From positions 62,001 through 126,000 of the forward strand of contig NZ_PYAT01000009.1 of the NCBI RefSeq assembly GCF_003014655.1: a stretch of 64,000 nucleotides of DNA, read 5' to 3'. The notes under the pieces are model-generated. The model made no database searches. It was not told the origin of the DNA and saw only the letters and a program-made list of their open reading frames with translations. Every line of letters begins with the position of its first letter. The first letter of the stretch is position 1. The position numbers and the translations under genes are program-made. This document shows, in pieces, positions 9,477 to 18,076 of the stretch. This DNA comes from Planomicrobium soli. Its GTDB lineage: Bacteria > Bacillota > Bacilli > Bacillales_A > Planococcaceae.

Positions 9477-11090
9477 TCAGAGCCATTTTCTGAAGATTTT
9501 TTTGACTACTGAAGGCTCACGAAATGGTTCATTAAAGCTTCTTTCGTCCAGCCAGTGAGTATCGATTGCTTCCTGGGTGACCCACCGTTCGATGTCTTGG
9601 TGCCCTTGCGGATTAATGATGATGACATCCAATCCAAATGTATGGATCAATGCAATTGCGTTAGCATCCGCTCGGCTCAGTTCACCATCTTTTTCTTCAT
9701 TGTAGAAAAGCATCGTCGGCACATATTGCGGATAGTCAAACAGCTGAATCAATTGGATAACAGAATCGGGAAGCGACATCGACTGCGAGAAGGCATAAAG
9801 CTGCAAATCCTCGAATGATTCGCCTGGTTGCGGAAAGAGAAGCGGTTTTTCCACGTGCCGCGCAATAGCTTCGCCAATCGCAGTCTGCAGACCAGTCGGC
9901 AGTTTGCTGTATTTCCACCAATGGGCCGTTTTCATTTTTTCAGGATCCAGTCTTCCGTCTTTCCCCAGCGCCGCCCGGTAATGAAATTGCTGATTTCCTT
10001 TCCGTTCTTCGATAAAAGGAAAACTGCGGACCAGTTTAGTGTCCTCCCGTTCCGTCAGATTGTGGATGTTGTCCCAAAAGCGTTTCCGCTCTTTTTCGAT
10101 GCCCATAACTTTGGCAAAGACAACAGGAATGACTACGTGGCCGTTTTCCACCGCAAACGAAGGGCGGACTAATGCCCGTTCTTTTGCCAGCATAAAAGCT
10201 TCATCAAGGGTGGTCTTAAGCAGAATTGAACGGGTCAAATAAGATTTGAATTGAAAAGGTTTATAGAGACCGGAATCATCATGGTGCAAAAGCCGGTCTA
10301 CTTCTTTAGTAGCTCGGTAGGCAACTGTCCCGACACGCTGCGGCTTTACCGCCGGAAACGGCATGGCGGATTCGGCATTTACTTGAAAACTGTAAGTCAG
10401 CACCTCTTGATCGCCTATCGTTTTGCTGAACCAACGTTCACCTGTCGGATCAAAAACAATAAGATGAAAACCGAACATTCCAGAAAACTTCAAAAACCAT
10501 TTCTGGCTTTCTGTAACGCTGCCATACCATAGAAAACCGGGCAGCCCTCTATCGAAAACAAGCTTTTCGAGTTCCGGTTCGATATGATTGAACGTCCATT
10601 TAACCAAATCCGTAACAATGCGCCGGAAAGAAGAATGTGTTGTACTGCCGCCAGACTCTTCTTTAAACGCTTTCAAAATATCAATGAGCGTTAACCGAAG
10701 ACGCCGGTTCAATCCGGCATCTTTTAATCTTGGCAGCAAGCCTTTGCCGTCCAGAAATGCAACAATCCGATTAGGCGATAAGCCGTGTTCTTTCGTGTTC
10801 ATCTCAAACAGATCTTGTAAGGCTTTTAGCCTTTCAGGCGTAATTTGCTTGTTCAGTTTGTCAGAAAGCTGAATTAGCCGGCCTTCCGATTCCTCGAGCA
10901 AATCGTAGATTGACGCAAAATAGTCATCCTTATCAAGCGGCATGCCGATAAATTGCCCAAGTAATTGCGGATAGGTGATCTTTTCTTCCTCTATTTTTGT
11001 TTCGGGATGATTAACAATGGGCTGTAAAAGCCATTTCCCGATATTTTCCGGATCCCACGTTCTCACGCGGACCGGATGCAGTTGAACCAT
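9477..11090 (-). CDS. yceG: YceG-family component of the Ter biosynthetic module
   Basis: This 537-residue protein resembles Bacillus YceG, a family found with TerD and TelA genes. It has been described as a putative component of the Ter biosynthetic module (Anantharaman, Iyer and Aravind). No signal peptide or membrane segment is visible. Near the C-terminus are GLDVIIINPQGHQDIERW and NAIALIHTFGLD, which look like a nucleotide-sugar or Rossmann-like fold, but catalytic residues cannot be named. AAGGAGG precedes the ATG. It starts 16 bp after the HAD gene, so it is co-transcribed. The context suggests a role in a Ter-linked metabolite pathway; that is inference. Confidence 0.85.
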   Translation of the reverse strand: MVQLHPVRVRTWDPENIGKWLLQPIVNHPETKIEEEKITYPQLLGQFIGMPLDKDDYFASIYDLLEESEGRLIQLSDKLNKQITPERLKALQDLFEMNTKEHGLSPNRIVAFLDGKGLLPRLKDAGLNRRLRLTLIDILKAFKEESGGSTTHSSFRRIVTDLVKWTFNHIEPELEKLVFDRGLPGFLWYGSVTESQKWFLKFSGMFGFHLIVFDPTGERWFSKTIGDQEVLTYSFQVNAESAMPFPAVKPQRVGTVAYRATKEVDRLLHHDDSGLYKPFQFKSYLTRSILLKTTLDEAFMLAKERALVRPSFAVENGHVVIPVVFAKVMGIEKERKRFWDNIHNLTEREDTKLVRSFPFIEERKGNQQFHYRAALGKDGRLDPEKMKTAHWWKYSKLPTGLQTAIGEAIARHVEKPLLFPQPGESFEDLQLYAFSQSMSLPDSVIQLIQLFDYPQYVPTMLFYNEEKDGELSRADANAIALIHTFGLDVIIINPQGHQDIERWVTQEAIDTHWLDERSFNEPFREPSVVKKIFRKWL

Positions 11091-11106
11091 GGGTATTCCT
11101 CCTTGC

Positions 11107-11919
11107 TTACCGATGCTGTGCTATGTTAGCGACATGCGCCAAAATTTCTTCCCCTGCTTTTATGCCAGTATGTTTTGTAACTCGAATATGTGAGGAAAGC
11201 GCTCTATCGTTTTGAACCGCTTCACCATGTGCAGCCAACAAGCCTTCATCTGCACTTTCCAGCAAATCCAAATCCAGCAATGAATCTCCTGCCGCCACAA
11301 CATAGTCAGCCTGTAAACGCTGTTTAACATACTCCATTGCTCTTGCTTTAGTAATGCTTTCCGGCATAAAATACAGCTTTCTTCCTTGAAGCGATATCGA
11401 CCAGCCCATTTCCCGGAATATACGGGAAAAAGACGCCAGCTGTTCTGCCGGAAAACGTGCCCGGTCAATAATCAAATAGACAAACCAATCATCTGCCTGT
11501 TTTATATTCAATACCCATTCTTCGGAAAAATAACGTTCTATCAAAGGCAACAATGTTTCCAGTACAGTTTTTTGGTCAATGCATTTCCTCCGGATTTCAG
11601 CAGACCATTCTTTTACCGGTTCTCCGTTCTCCAGAACGACTGCACCATTTGATATAACTGCAAATTGCGGAGGCACAGTGCCGGAAAAAATGTTCATTAC
11701 CCGGTTGTATTGCACCTCAGTTCTGGTGGTGACCGGCAAAAAGAAAGCAGTAGAGCCGATATCCATCAAGGCCTTATGACTGTTTTTTGTCATAAAGGAA
11801 TATGGCTCGCCCTTTAGCTTCTCGACTTCGACAAGCTCTTCTTCTCTTACATTACTGCCCATCGAATTCCTTGAATAAATCAAAGTTCGATCCAAATCGC
11901 TCGCAAATAATATCTTCAT
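11107..11919 (-). CDS. HAD-type phosphatase of the Ter biosynthetic module
   Basis: This 270-residue HAD protein has motif I DLDRT near residue 8 and motif IV AAGDSLLDLDLLE near residue 215. A large cap lies between them, as in Cof/sucrose-phosphate-phosphatase-like HADs. HAD phosphatases are a regular member of the Ter-linked biosynthetic gene set and are predicted to dephosphorylate its nucleotide-like intermediate. Its ATG overlaps the stop of the upstream phosphoribosyltransferase gene by 4 bp (ATGA), which shows translational coupling. The substrate is unknown. Confidence 0.85.
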   Translation of the reverse strand: MKILFASDLDRTLIYSRNSMGSNVREEELVEVEKLKGEPYSFMTKNSHKALMDIGSTAFFLPVTTRTEVQYNRVMNIFSGTVPPQFAVISNGAVVLENGEPVKEWSAEIRRKCIDQKTVLETLLPLIERYFSEEWVLNIKQADDWFVYLIIDRARFPAEQLASFSRIFREMGWSISLQGRKLYFMPESITKARAMEYVKQRLQADYVVAAGDSLLDLDLLESADEGLLAAHGEAVQNDRALSSHIRVTKHTGIKAGEEILAHVANIAQHR

Positions 11920-13025
11920 ATTTCTTGCCCCGATTTGATTAGGCCAATTGCCCGGTAAAACAGATCCGGAACAACTTCAACCGGTGTATTCTTTTCTTCG
12001 GCCAGTACAAGAAGATGCTGGACGTCCGGATGTTCCAAACTGCGCACCAGAACTTTCCATGGGTCTCGCCGAAGCAGCACACGAGTGGTTTCGCCGACTC
12101 CAGGTTTAATCAACTGGAAATCAGTTCCATTATATAGTTTTCTGCTAATATCTTCTACTTCCTTTTGCCCTTGCCAAGTCTGTTCAGCGGTAACCGGTGT
12201 GCAGTAAGCTTCTCGTTTAGCTTCTTCTGCTGTTTGGTCAAAACATGCCGCAATCCGGTCCACAAAATCTACCGAGACATCTTCATCTTTAAGCTCTCCA
12301 TAAAACTTGGCACCATGAAAATCATCTTCTCCGATATATTGCTTATTTAAAATGGTACGGCTGACAAGGCCGGATACAGTCGCGTTTAAACAAGCGCTCG
12401 GAATCAGCATATCTTCTCTAGTGCCGAACAATACCGAGCATGCTCCAGGATCGGCCAGAACTGCCAAATCATCGTACAGCCTTAACCCTTCTTTTTGATT
12501 TAACAATTGAACCGACTTTGTAAGTTCGGTTTGGATTGCTCCTTTACCGGTCCACCCGTCCACAAACTGAATTCTGCTAGTCGGATGCCATTTTCGGATG
12601 GCACGCAAAGCGTTTTCATCGATGCCTTTTCCCCGTAAAATTGAAACACTGTAATGCGGCCAATCCAAGCCCAACTTTTGCTTTGCAAACCGGCGTATCA
12701 AAATGCCGACAGGGCTTCCGGCGCGCGCAAGCGAAACCAGTACAATATCATCGCTTTTTGCATTTAAGTGGATGCGGATAGAGACAAGGCCAATAAAATA
12801 ACTTAATTGTTCTTTCATTTGTTCTACCGATTCCTGATACAGTTTCGTATATTTTTCAGAAGGCCGATGTTCTACCGGCAGGCGTTCCGCGTAATGGGCA
12901 CCCGTTTGCACCGCTTTTTCCCGTTCTTCGAGTGGGCTTTCTGTAAAGTCCCCTGTTACGTCTTTTAACAGAAAACGGATATCTTCTTCCGAATAACTCG
13001 TTTGAACTAGTCCTGTTGCAATCAT
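11916..13025 (-). CDS. phosphoribosyltransferase-Pelota protein of the Ter module (StiP family)
   Basis: This 369-residue protein fits the family annotated either as StiP or as a phosphoribosyltransferase fused to a Pelota-like RNA-binding domain. The segment VLVSLARAGSPVGILIRR near residue 120 resembles a PRTase core, and VDGWTGKGAI resembles the PRPP loop. The C-terminal 80 residues, from about DFQLIKPGVGETTRVLLRR, are the Pelota-like domain. The ATG at 13025 has AAGGAG 7 bases upstream and overlaps the preceding stop by 4 bp; earlier in-frame starts lack support. It is predicted to attach or remove ribose phosphate in the Ter-linked pathway. The cysteine-protease name used for some homologs is not supported by a motif I can see. 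Confidence 0.85.
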   Translation of the reverse strand: MIATGLVQTSYSEEDIRFLLKDVTGDFTESPLEEREKAVQTGAHYAERLPVEHRPSEKYTKLYQESVEQMKEQLSYFIGLVSIRIHLNAKSDDIVLVSLARAGSPVGILIRRFAKQKLGLDWPHYSVSILRGKGIDENALRAIRKWHPTSRIQFVDGWTGKGAIQTELTKSVQLLNQKEGLRLYDDLAVLADPGACSVLFGTREDMLIPSACLNATVSGLVSRTILNKQYIGEDDFHGAKFYGELKDEDVSVDFVDRIAACFDQTAEEAKREAYCTPVTAEQTWQGQKEVEDISRKLYNGTDFQLIKPGVGETTRVLLRRDPWKVLVRSLEHPDVQHLLVLAEEKNTPVEVVPDLFYRAIGLIKSGQEI

Positions 13026-14395
13026 CGGATCTCTCCTTCTGTTTCCGTCAGTGAAATCCACACAACCGGCGCCTTTTCTTTCAAATAGGCAATTAAGGGC
13101 TGCCAAAGAGCAGGATCAACCACCGACTCTGAAATCAGATAAATCTTATCAATAGCTAAGCTATTGATATTATAAAGAAACTGGTCAATGCCATTTGCAT
13201 CCGGCAAATTGAATTTAACTTTTTCTTTTATTGGATAGCCCTCTGTATCAGCTGCAAAAATCGGGCTTCGTGTTGTAGTTTGCACCAGCGGGTCTCCGTC
13301 TAAAGCTAAAGCAAAGCGCAACGGCAAGTACATATTTTCGCCGATTCCAATTACAAGCGGACGCTTGCTTGTGCTATCAGGCTGAAGCGATGCCGCCAGT
13401 TCCCCCGTCCAAGCGTCGATGTTCCGGTGCTCCTCACTTGTTAATCCGAACCTTCCGGTAAGAGGCACATAGTTTTGGCCAGTTTCAGAGTGATATGGCA
13501 AAATACCAGGTATTCCTAGACTTTCCGGTGCTTCTGAAGCACTGCTGTTCAGATAGGGAAGTTCCGGCTCGTCAGGCGACGAACCATGGATCAATTCGAA
13601 TTCTCCAGACATCAGCGCCAATACATCCAGTTGGATGTTCCGCTCCTCTGCCATTTCGGCCAATTTCTGCTGTTGTTTTTTGTTCCGCCAGTCCAAAATT
13701 GACAGCGATTTATACGTTTTTCCTGGAAATTGTTCATCCAAGGCACTGACTAAATTAAGTAGCGTATTGCCGGTTGAAATTTCATCATCAATGAGAACAA
13801 TGGTATCCGCTGTCTCAAGCACCCCTTCGGGCGCATATACTTTATGGGAAGTCGCATGCGAATGCTCTTCTTCAAATACGAAAGACGGCGTAAGCTTCGC
13901 TATTTCTTCCCGGGTCGTATGCAAATAGACCGCTTTATCAAAATGATGAAAAACAGCATGCCCAAGGCCCGTAGCCGTTTCCGCCATTCCGATAAAAACA
14001 GTTTTTTGGGGCAAAGTTGATTTGTGAGCCGATGCTTTTTCTCCTATTTCCTTGTCAGGCACACCCGTTTCAATCATGTGTACAACTTCTGATGTGTGGG
14101 GAAAAGGAAGCAATCCAGCATCTTCCATTAATACTGAAGCCAACAAAGTACCTGTGCCGAGCGCAAGAGCTGGATGGACCGCCAAATGCTTAGCCAGCAA
14201 ATGGCTGACGAAAAGAAACTGCCTTTTCTTATTGACCCGCAAAGCCATCGAGAAAAGGGCGTCTGGCGACAGCCCTTTATAAGTCTGGTGAATTGTAACG
14301 GACAACTCCAACTGTTCCCACAGCTTATAGTAGTTGGTTCGAGAATTGGCAGGCTCGGATATGGTTGAGCACATCGATCGGTTGGTAGTTTTCAT
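13022..14395 (-). CDS. phosphoribosyltransferase with TRSP domain (Ter module)
   Basis: This protein of about 457 residues has a type I phosphoribosyltransferase domain with the PRPP motif TIVLIDDEISTGNTLLN near residue 195. Its C-terminal domain contains the naming motif TRSP (in VQTTTRSPIFAAD). Genes of this kind sit beside the Pelota-type PRTase and the TIM-barrel lyase in Ter-linked clusters and are predicted to build a nucleoside-like metabolite. The start is uncertain. The ATG at 14395, behind a G-rich site, overlaps the upstream gene by 71 bp; a later ATG at 14374 would shorten it by 7 residues. Its stop overlaps the next start by 4 bp. Confidence 0.85.
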   Translation of the reverse strand: MKTTNRSMCSTISEPANSRTNYYKLWEQLELSVTIHQTYKGLSPDALFSMALRVNKKRQFLFVSHLLAKHLAVHPALALGTGTLLASVLMEDAGLLPFPHTSEVVHMIETGVPDKEIGEKASAHKSTLPQKTVFIGMAETATGLGHAVFHHFDKAVYLHTTREEIAKLTPSFVFEEEHSHATSHKVYAPEGVLETADTIVLIDDEISTGNTLLNLVSALDEQFPGKTYKSLSILDWRNKKQQQKLAEMAEERNIQLDVLALMSGEFELIHGSSPDEPELPYLNSSASEAPESLGIPGILPYHSETGQNYVPLTGRFGLTSEEHRNIDAWTGELAASLQPDSTSKRPLVIGIGENMYLPLRFALALDGDPLVQTTTRSPIFAADTEGYPIKEKVKFNLPDANGIDQFLYNINSLAIDKIYLISESVVDPALWQPLIAYLKEKAPVVWISLTETEGEIR

Positions 14396-15473
14396 TAAGC
14401 ACCCCATAGACTTCCGCTTGAGCGGCAATTCTTTTTGCCCAGTTCAAATGTGGTTTTACTTCATTCATCTTGTTTCGCTTCGGGCTTTGCAAGACACCGT
14501 TTCTTTTTTGGTTCTCGGAAAGGATCAGCAACGCATCTTCAAAACTTTCCAAAGATACAATATGACCGGCGTTCACAATGGAAATTTGGGATGGATGAAT
14601 GCATGTTTTCCCTTTGAATCCATTCAACACATCCAATTGAACTTCTTCCCATAATACTTGCTCCTGCTTGGTTGCCATCCATCCGCCAGTAGGCTGTGAA
14701 AAATACTCGTATACCGGGCCTGATACGATAAATCCGTCTTCAGCTCTATTGAAACGATTCAAGACAGAGACCAAACAATCCCTGATGATATGCACGTCGT
14801 AAATAGTGCGTTCTACCGGACGCCGCAAGCCGTAAAGGCTGGAAAAATCAGTGGCGCCAACACGGACGGTCAGTACCCGGTCAATTTCCGAACGCAAAAT
14901 TCCGTAAATTTCTTCTAATGTCTGTTCCCGTGTTTCAGAGTAAAGAACTTCTTTTGTCTCCAGCAGCGGCAATGCATATAAAATGCGTCCAGCCGCTTCA
15001 CTGGCACGATCAAGCGCACGGAAAAATTCCGCGAGGTTCCCAGGCAGGCATTTCGGAAAAACAATTCCGGTCAAAACACTTAAAGCCGATCCGGTGGTGC
15101 GAATCAACCGATCAAGCTGATCCGCATTTCGGACGCGCAAAAATAAAGCAAGACCGTTATTTTCCAGGCCGTCATTTCCTTTTCTAATCTTTTTCAATTG
15201 TGTTGCAACGTTCTTTTCTGCCCAAGATAAATCTGAGTCGGCCACTGCATCTTCCAAACAAACAATCAATGTGGCCAGTCCTGCAAATGCCCCTTGAGTG
15301 TAATCACCTGCTAAGATTTTAGCAGCAAAATCAGGCCGGGAACCCGGGGTATAAAGTGCAGCGCCAAGAGCAAGTCCCAACGTTTCCCGTTCCGAATCAC
15401 GGGAAAATTCTGCTGGAGAATATTTAAAAAAAGTTTTTAAATCAGAATCTGTCAACATATTGAAATGTCTCAT
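14325..15473 (-). CDS. citrate-lyase-like TIM-barrel C-C lyase (Ter module)
   Basis: This 382-residue protein matches the HpcH/HpaI aldolase and citrate lyase beta-like family found with Ter genes. Visible signatures are LIVCLEDAVADSD near residue 90, with acidic residues typical of the metal/CoA site, LRVRNADQLDRLI, and GKTCIHPSQISIVN near residue 295, the conserved C-terminal substrate motif of CitE-like proteins. It should make or break a carbon-carbon bond, but the substrate is unknown. A GGGGGAG site precedes the ATG at 15473. It is the first gene after the internal terminator of the operon and overlaps the next gene by 71 bp. Confidence 0.85.
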   Translation of the reverse strand: MRHFNMLTDSDLKTFFKYSPAEFSRDSERETLGLALGAALYTPGSRPDFAAKILAGDYTQGAFAGLATLIVCLEDAVADSDLSWAEKNVATQLKKIRKGNDGLENNGLALFLRVRNADQLDRLIRTTGSALSVLTGIVFPKCLPGNLAEFFRALDRASEAAGRILYALPLLETKEVLYSETREQTLEEIYGILRSEIDRVLTVRVGATDFSSLYGLRRPVERTIYDVHIIRDCLVSVLNRFNRAEDGFIVSGPVYEYFSQPTGGWMATKQEQVLWEEVQLDVLNGFKGKTCIHPSQISIVNAGHIVSLESFEDALLILSENQKRNGVLQSPKRNKMNEVKPHLNWAKRIAAQAEVYGVLNENYQPIDVLNHIRACQFSNQLL

Positions 15474-15539
15474 CTAACTCCCCCAAGCTGCACATCAGCA
15501 GTTGTCATTTCCTCCCTTTCCAATAGGAAAAATGGAGAA

Positions 15540-15570
15540 AAAAAGCAAGGAGGCTAGCCCCTTGCTTTTT
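15540..15570 (-). terminator. internal terminator/attenuator between terD genes and the biosynthetic genes
   Basis: On the minus strand an 11-bp stem (AAAAAGCAAGG pairing with CCTTGCTTTTT) surrounds a 9-base loop and runs into T residues. It sits in the 108-bp gap between the second terD gene and the lyase gene. No separate promoter is obvious after it, so it probably reduces rather than stops downstream transcription. Confidence 0.8.
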
Positions 15571-15581
15571 GTAATCGCTGA

Positions 15582-16160
15582 TTAGCTGTCTAATCCAAAA
15601 TCCCGAACGAGAGATGCGAGGCCGCCTTGGTATCCACTGCCAATGGCATTGAATTTCCATTCGTTGTTGTGGCGGTATAGTTCTCCGACTACAATAGCTG
15701 TTTCGATCGAGAAATCCTCTCCTAAATCATAACGGATCAACTCTTGGTTTGTATCTCCATTGACAATCCGTACGTACGAATTGCTTACTTGCCCGAAATT
15801 CTGGCCACGCGACTCTGCATCATGAATCGTTATGGCAAAAGTTACGCGTTCAATCGAAGATGGTACAGAGGATAAGTTTACTTTTACTTGCTCATCGTCT
15901 CCTTCACCTTCTCCAGTTTTGTTATCGCCCGTGTGTTCCACCGCTCCACCTGCGCCAACCGTATTGTTGTAGAAGACAAAATCTTTTTCAGAAGAGCATT
16001 TGCCGTTTGCACCTAATAAAAAGATGGATGAGTCCAAGTCAAAGTCCTGTCCGCCATCGTATTTATTTGTATCCCATCCAAGCCCTACGATTACATTCGA
16101 TAAACCTGGATTTGATTTTGTTAAATCCACTTTTTGACCCTTAGATAAATTGATTCCCAT
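15582..16160 (-). CDS. TerD-family calcium-binding stress protein
   Basis: This 192-residue TerD-like protein is predicted to be cytoplasmic. The two family motifs that carry calcium ligands are clear: the acidic strand [11 protein letters not shown] and the loop [15 protein letters not shown]. The C-terminus [18 protein letters not shown] is also typical. AAGGAG lies upstream of the ATG at 16160, which starts MGINLSKG; a GTG four codons earlier overlaps that site. It lies 15 bp after the first terD gene and is followed by a terminator. TerD proteins are linked to tellurite, phage and envelope stress tolerance; the mechanism is unsettled. Confidence 0.93.
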   Translation of the reverse strand: MGINLSKGQKVDLTKSNPGLSNVIVGLGWDTNKYDGGQDFDLDSSIFLLGANGKCSSEKDFVFYNNTVGAGGAVEHTGDNKTGEGEGDDEQVKVNLSSVPSSIERVTFAITIHDAESRGQNFGQVSNSYVRIVNGDTNQELIRYDLGEDFSIETAIVVGELYRHNNEWKFNAIGSGYQGGLASLVRDFGLDS

Positions 16161-16175
16161 TTTTCCCTTCACTCC

Positions 16176-16793
16176 TTAAGCGTATTTGTTTGCAATTGAC
16201 CCGATATCCGGGTCAATTGTTCCTTCACCGACTGCTGAAAACTTCCATTCGCTTCCTTGGCGGTAAATTTCACCAAGAATAAGCGACATCTTCCCTGAAT
16301 AGTTTTCAGTTAAGTTGTAGTGCACCAATTCTTCTTTTGATTGATTGTCGACCAAACGGATAAAAGCATTTTGAATCATGCCGAAATCTTGTTTCTTTTG
16401 TTTAGCGTTATAGATGTTGACTACAAACACCAAGCGGTGGACTGATGGGGAAATGCGTTTTAGGTCGATTTGAATCGTTTCATCATCGCCCTCCCCGGCT
16501 CCAGTCAAGTTATCGCCTGAGTGGACAACGCTGTCATCTTTGCTTTTCTTATTGCCAAAGTAAATCAGGTTTTCCTTGCTTTTTAACTTGCCGCTTTCAT
16601 CCAACATGATGACGGAAGCGTCACAATCAACATCTGCGCCACCTCCGCCGCCTCCACCTAGCAGCCCACTCAAAAAGCCGCCGCTTTTTTTAGCAGCAAC
16701 GGGGTCCCAGCCAAGGCCGACCATGATGCTTGAAAGAGATGAACGTCCTTTTGTTAAATCGATCTTTTGACCTTTTACAAGATTTATAGCCAT
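16176..16793 (-). CDS. TerD-family stress protein with a glycine-rich loop
   Basis: This 205-residue TerD-like protein starts MAINLVKG at the ATG at 16793, with GGAG 9 bases upstream. It keeps the family calcium motifs DVDCDASVIML and GDNLTGAGEGDDE and the C-terminal EIYRQGSEWKFSAVGEG. It differs from its neighbour by an insertion near residues 45-55 made of SGGFLSGLL followed by seven glycines. The insertion lies just before the first acidic motif and looks like a flexible linker. It is the promoter-proximal gene of the Ter operon. Glycine insertions at this place occur in other TerD paralogs, so it is probably not an error. Confidence 0.92.
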   Translation of the reverse strand: MAINLVKGQKIDLTKGRSSLSSIMVGLGWDPVAAKKSGGFLSGLLGGGGGGGADVDCDASVIMLDESGKLKSKENLIYFGNKKSKDDSVVHSGDNLTGAGEGDDETIQIDLKRISPSVHRLVFVVNIYNAKQKKQDFGMIQNAFIRLVDNQSKEELVHYNLTENYSGKMSLILGEIYRQGSEWKFSAVGEGTIDPDIGSIANKYA

Positions 16794-16830
16794 CTTCACA
16801 CTCTCCATTCATCAATATGCATATACTTTT

Positions 16831-16859
16831 ATAGTAGAGCTAGTAACAGAAAATTTCAA
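16831..16859 (-). promoter_or_regulatory. candidate promoter of the Ter operon
   Basis: TTGAAA (16854-16859) and TACTAT (16831-16836) with a 17-bp spacer lie about 40 bp upstream of the first terD start. The form is vegetative; no SigB or SigW consensus was seen here, although the related Bacillus operon is known to be stress-controlled. Confidence 0.5.
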
Positions 16860-17041
16860 TTTTTAAGAGGCGCAGCAAAAAGCCAGGGGTCTTCAACTAA
16901 CGATTGGCGCATTCTCCTTTCGTCGCAAAAGCAAAGCCAAGTGGAATTTTCAGAAAGATGCTATCTTAAAACAGCTTATGTATACTATACGTATCCATAC
17001 AGAAAGAAGTTTCATATTGGACAGCGAGAAAATGCTTTTCT

Positions 17042-17097
17042 CTTTCTATTCGTTACCGGCGGATTCTTCAAAAGAAAACCGGCAGAAGAATAGAAAG
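17042..17097. promoter_or_regulatory. inverted repeat in the leader of the glycosyltransferase operon
   Basis: Perfect 10-bp arms CTTTCTATTC and GAATAGAAAG enclose 36 bp that contain CCGGC/ACCGGC and TTCTTC/GAAGAA segments able to pair further. It ends 37 bp before the ATG at 17135 and lacks a T run. It could be a leader hairpin or protein site; no function can be assigned. Otherwise the 340-bp region between terD and this gene shows nothing but promoter-like AT-rich sequence. Confidence 0.4.
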
Positions 17098-17134
17098 AAC
17101 CAAGCTTAGATAAGGTGTGAAAGGAGAAATACTA

Positions 17135-18076
17135 ATGAAGCTGATTTCCATTGTTGTTCCAGCATACAACGAAGAAGAAAACATTTCTTCCATGTACACG
17201 AAGTTGGTGCAGGAACTCGAGCCGCTACCATACCGCTACGAAATCATATTCATCAACGATGGCAGCCGTGACGGAACACTTCAAGAAATTTTAGCGCTCT
17301 CAGAAGCGCATGATAACGTAAAATATATTTCTTTGACGCGCAATTTCGGAAAAGAGTCGGCAATGCTTGCTGGGCTAAAACGGTGCAAGGGAGATGCGGC
17401 TATTTTAATGGACAGCGATCTGCAGCATCCGCCGCATCTGATCGGCGAGCTTGTCCAAGGTTTTAACGAAGGATTTCATCAAGTAGTGGCTAAGCGTTCA
17501 AGAACCGGTGACTCAAAACTCCGAAGCCTCTTTTCTTCCCTCTACTACCGAGTAATCAATTCCATTACGGATGTCGACTTTGTGGATGGTGAAGGCGATT
17601 TCCGTTTATTGAGCAGAAAAGCAATCAGCTCACTCTTGGCGCTTAGCGAAACCAACCGGTTCTCTAAAGGATTGTATTCATGGATCGGTTTGAGCAAAAA
17701 AATCATCAATTACGAAAATGTTTTGAGGGCAGACGGCCAAGAGTCCAAATGGTCTTTTGGCGGGCTTATAAACTACGGGATAGACGGCATTATTTCGTTC
17801 AATACAAAACCGTTGCGCATTTGTTTTTACACAGGCTTCCTTGTTTTGTTCTTATCCCTCCTTTATATCGGCATGACGTTTTATCAAATTACGAAAGCAG
17901 GAGTCGGTGCACCCGGGTACTTTACCACGATCACCGCCATCCTTGTATTAGGGGGAATTCAATTGATTAGTCTTGGTGTCATAGGAGAATATATCGGACG
18001 CATCTATAATGAAACAAAAAGGCGCCCAAATTATTTAGTCGATATCAGCAATGTGGACGAATACGATGAACATTAA
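17135..18076 (+). CDS. GT2 polyprenyl-phosphate sugar transferase (CsbB/GtrB-like)
   Basis: This 313-residue family 2 glycosyltransferase begins MKLISIVVPAYNEEENIS. Sugar-nucleotide and metal motifs follow: FINDGSRDG, the DSDLQHPP aspartates and the region DGEGDFRLLSRKA. Two membrane helices lie in the C-terminal 80 residues, the arrangement of GtrB/CsbB proteins that load a sugar onto undecaprenyl phosphate on the inner membrane face. AAGGAG precedes the ATG at 17135. It overlaps a GtrA gene and is followed by a YfhO gene, the three-part set used for lipoteichoic or wall polymer glycosylation. The sugar is unknown; GlcNAc is known for Bacillus CsbB. Confidence 0.9.
   Translation: MKLISIVVPAYNEEENISSMYTKLVQELEPLPYRYEIIFINDGSRDGTLQEILALSEAHDNVKYISLTRNFGKESAMLAGLKRCKGDAAILMDSDLQHPPHLIGELVQGFNEGFHQVVAKRSRTGDSKLRSLFSSLYYRVINSITDVDFVDGEGDFRLLSRKAISSLLALSETNRFSKGLYSWIGLSKKIINYENVLRADGQESKWSFGGLINYGIDGIISFNTKPLRICFYTGFLVLFLSLLYIGMTFYQITKAGVGAPGYFTTITAILVLGGIQLISLGVIGEYIGRIYNETKRRPNYLVDISNVDEYDEH

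Noticed and set aside
17007..17035. SigB promoter for the glycosyltransferase operon (GTTTCA then GAAAAT)
   Set aside because: The -10 lacks the GGG core; although csbB in Bacillus is SigB-dependent, the match is too weak to call.
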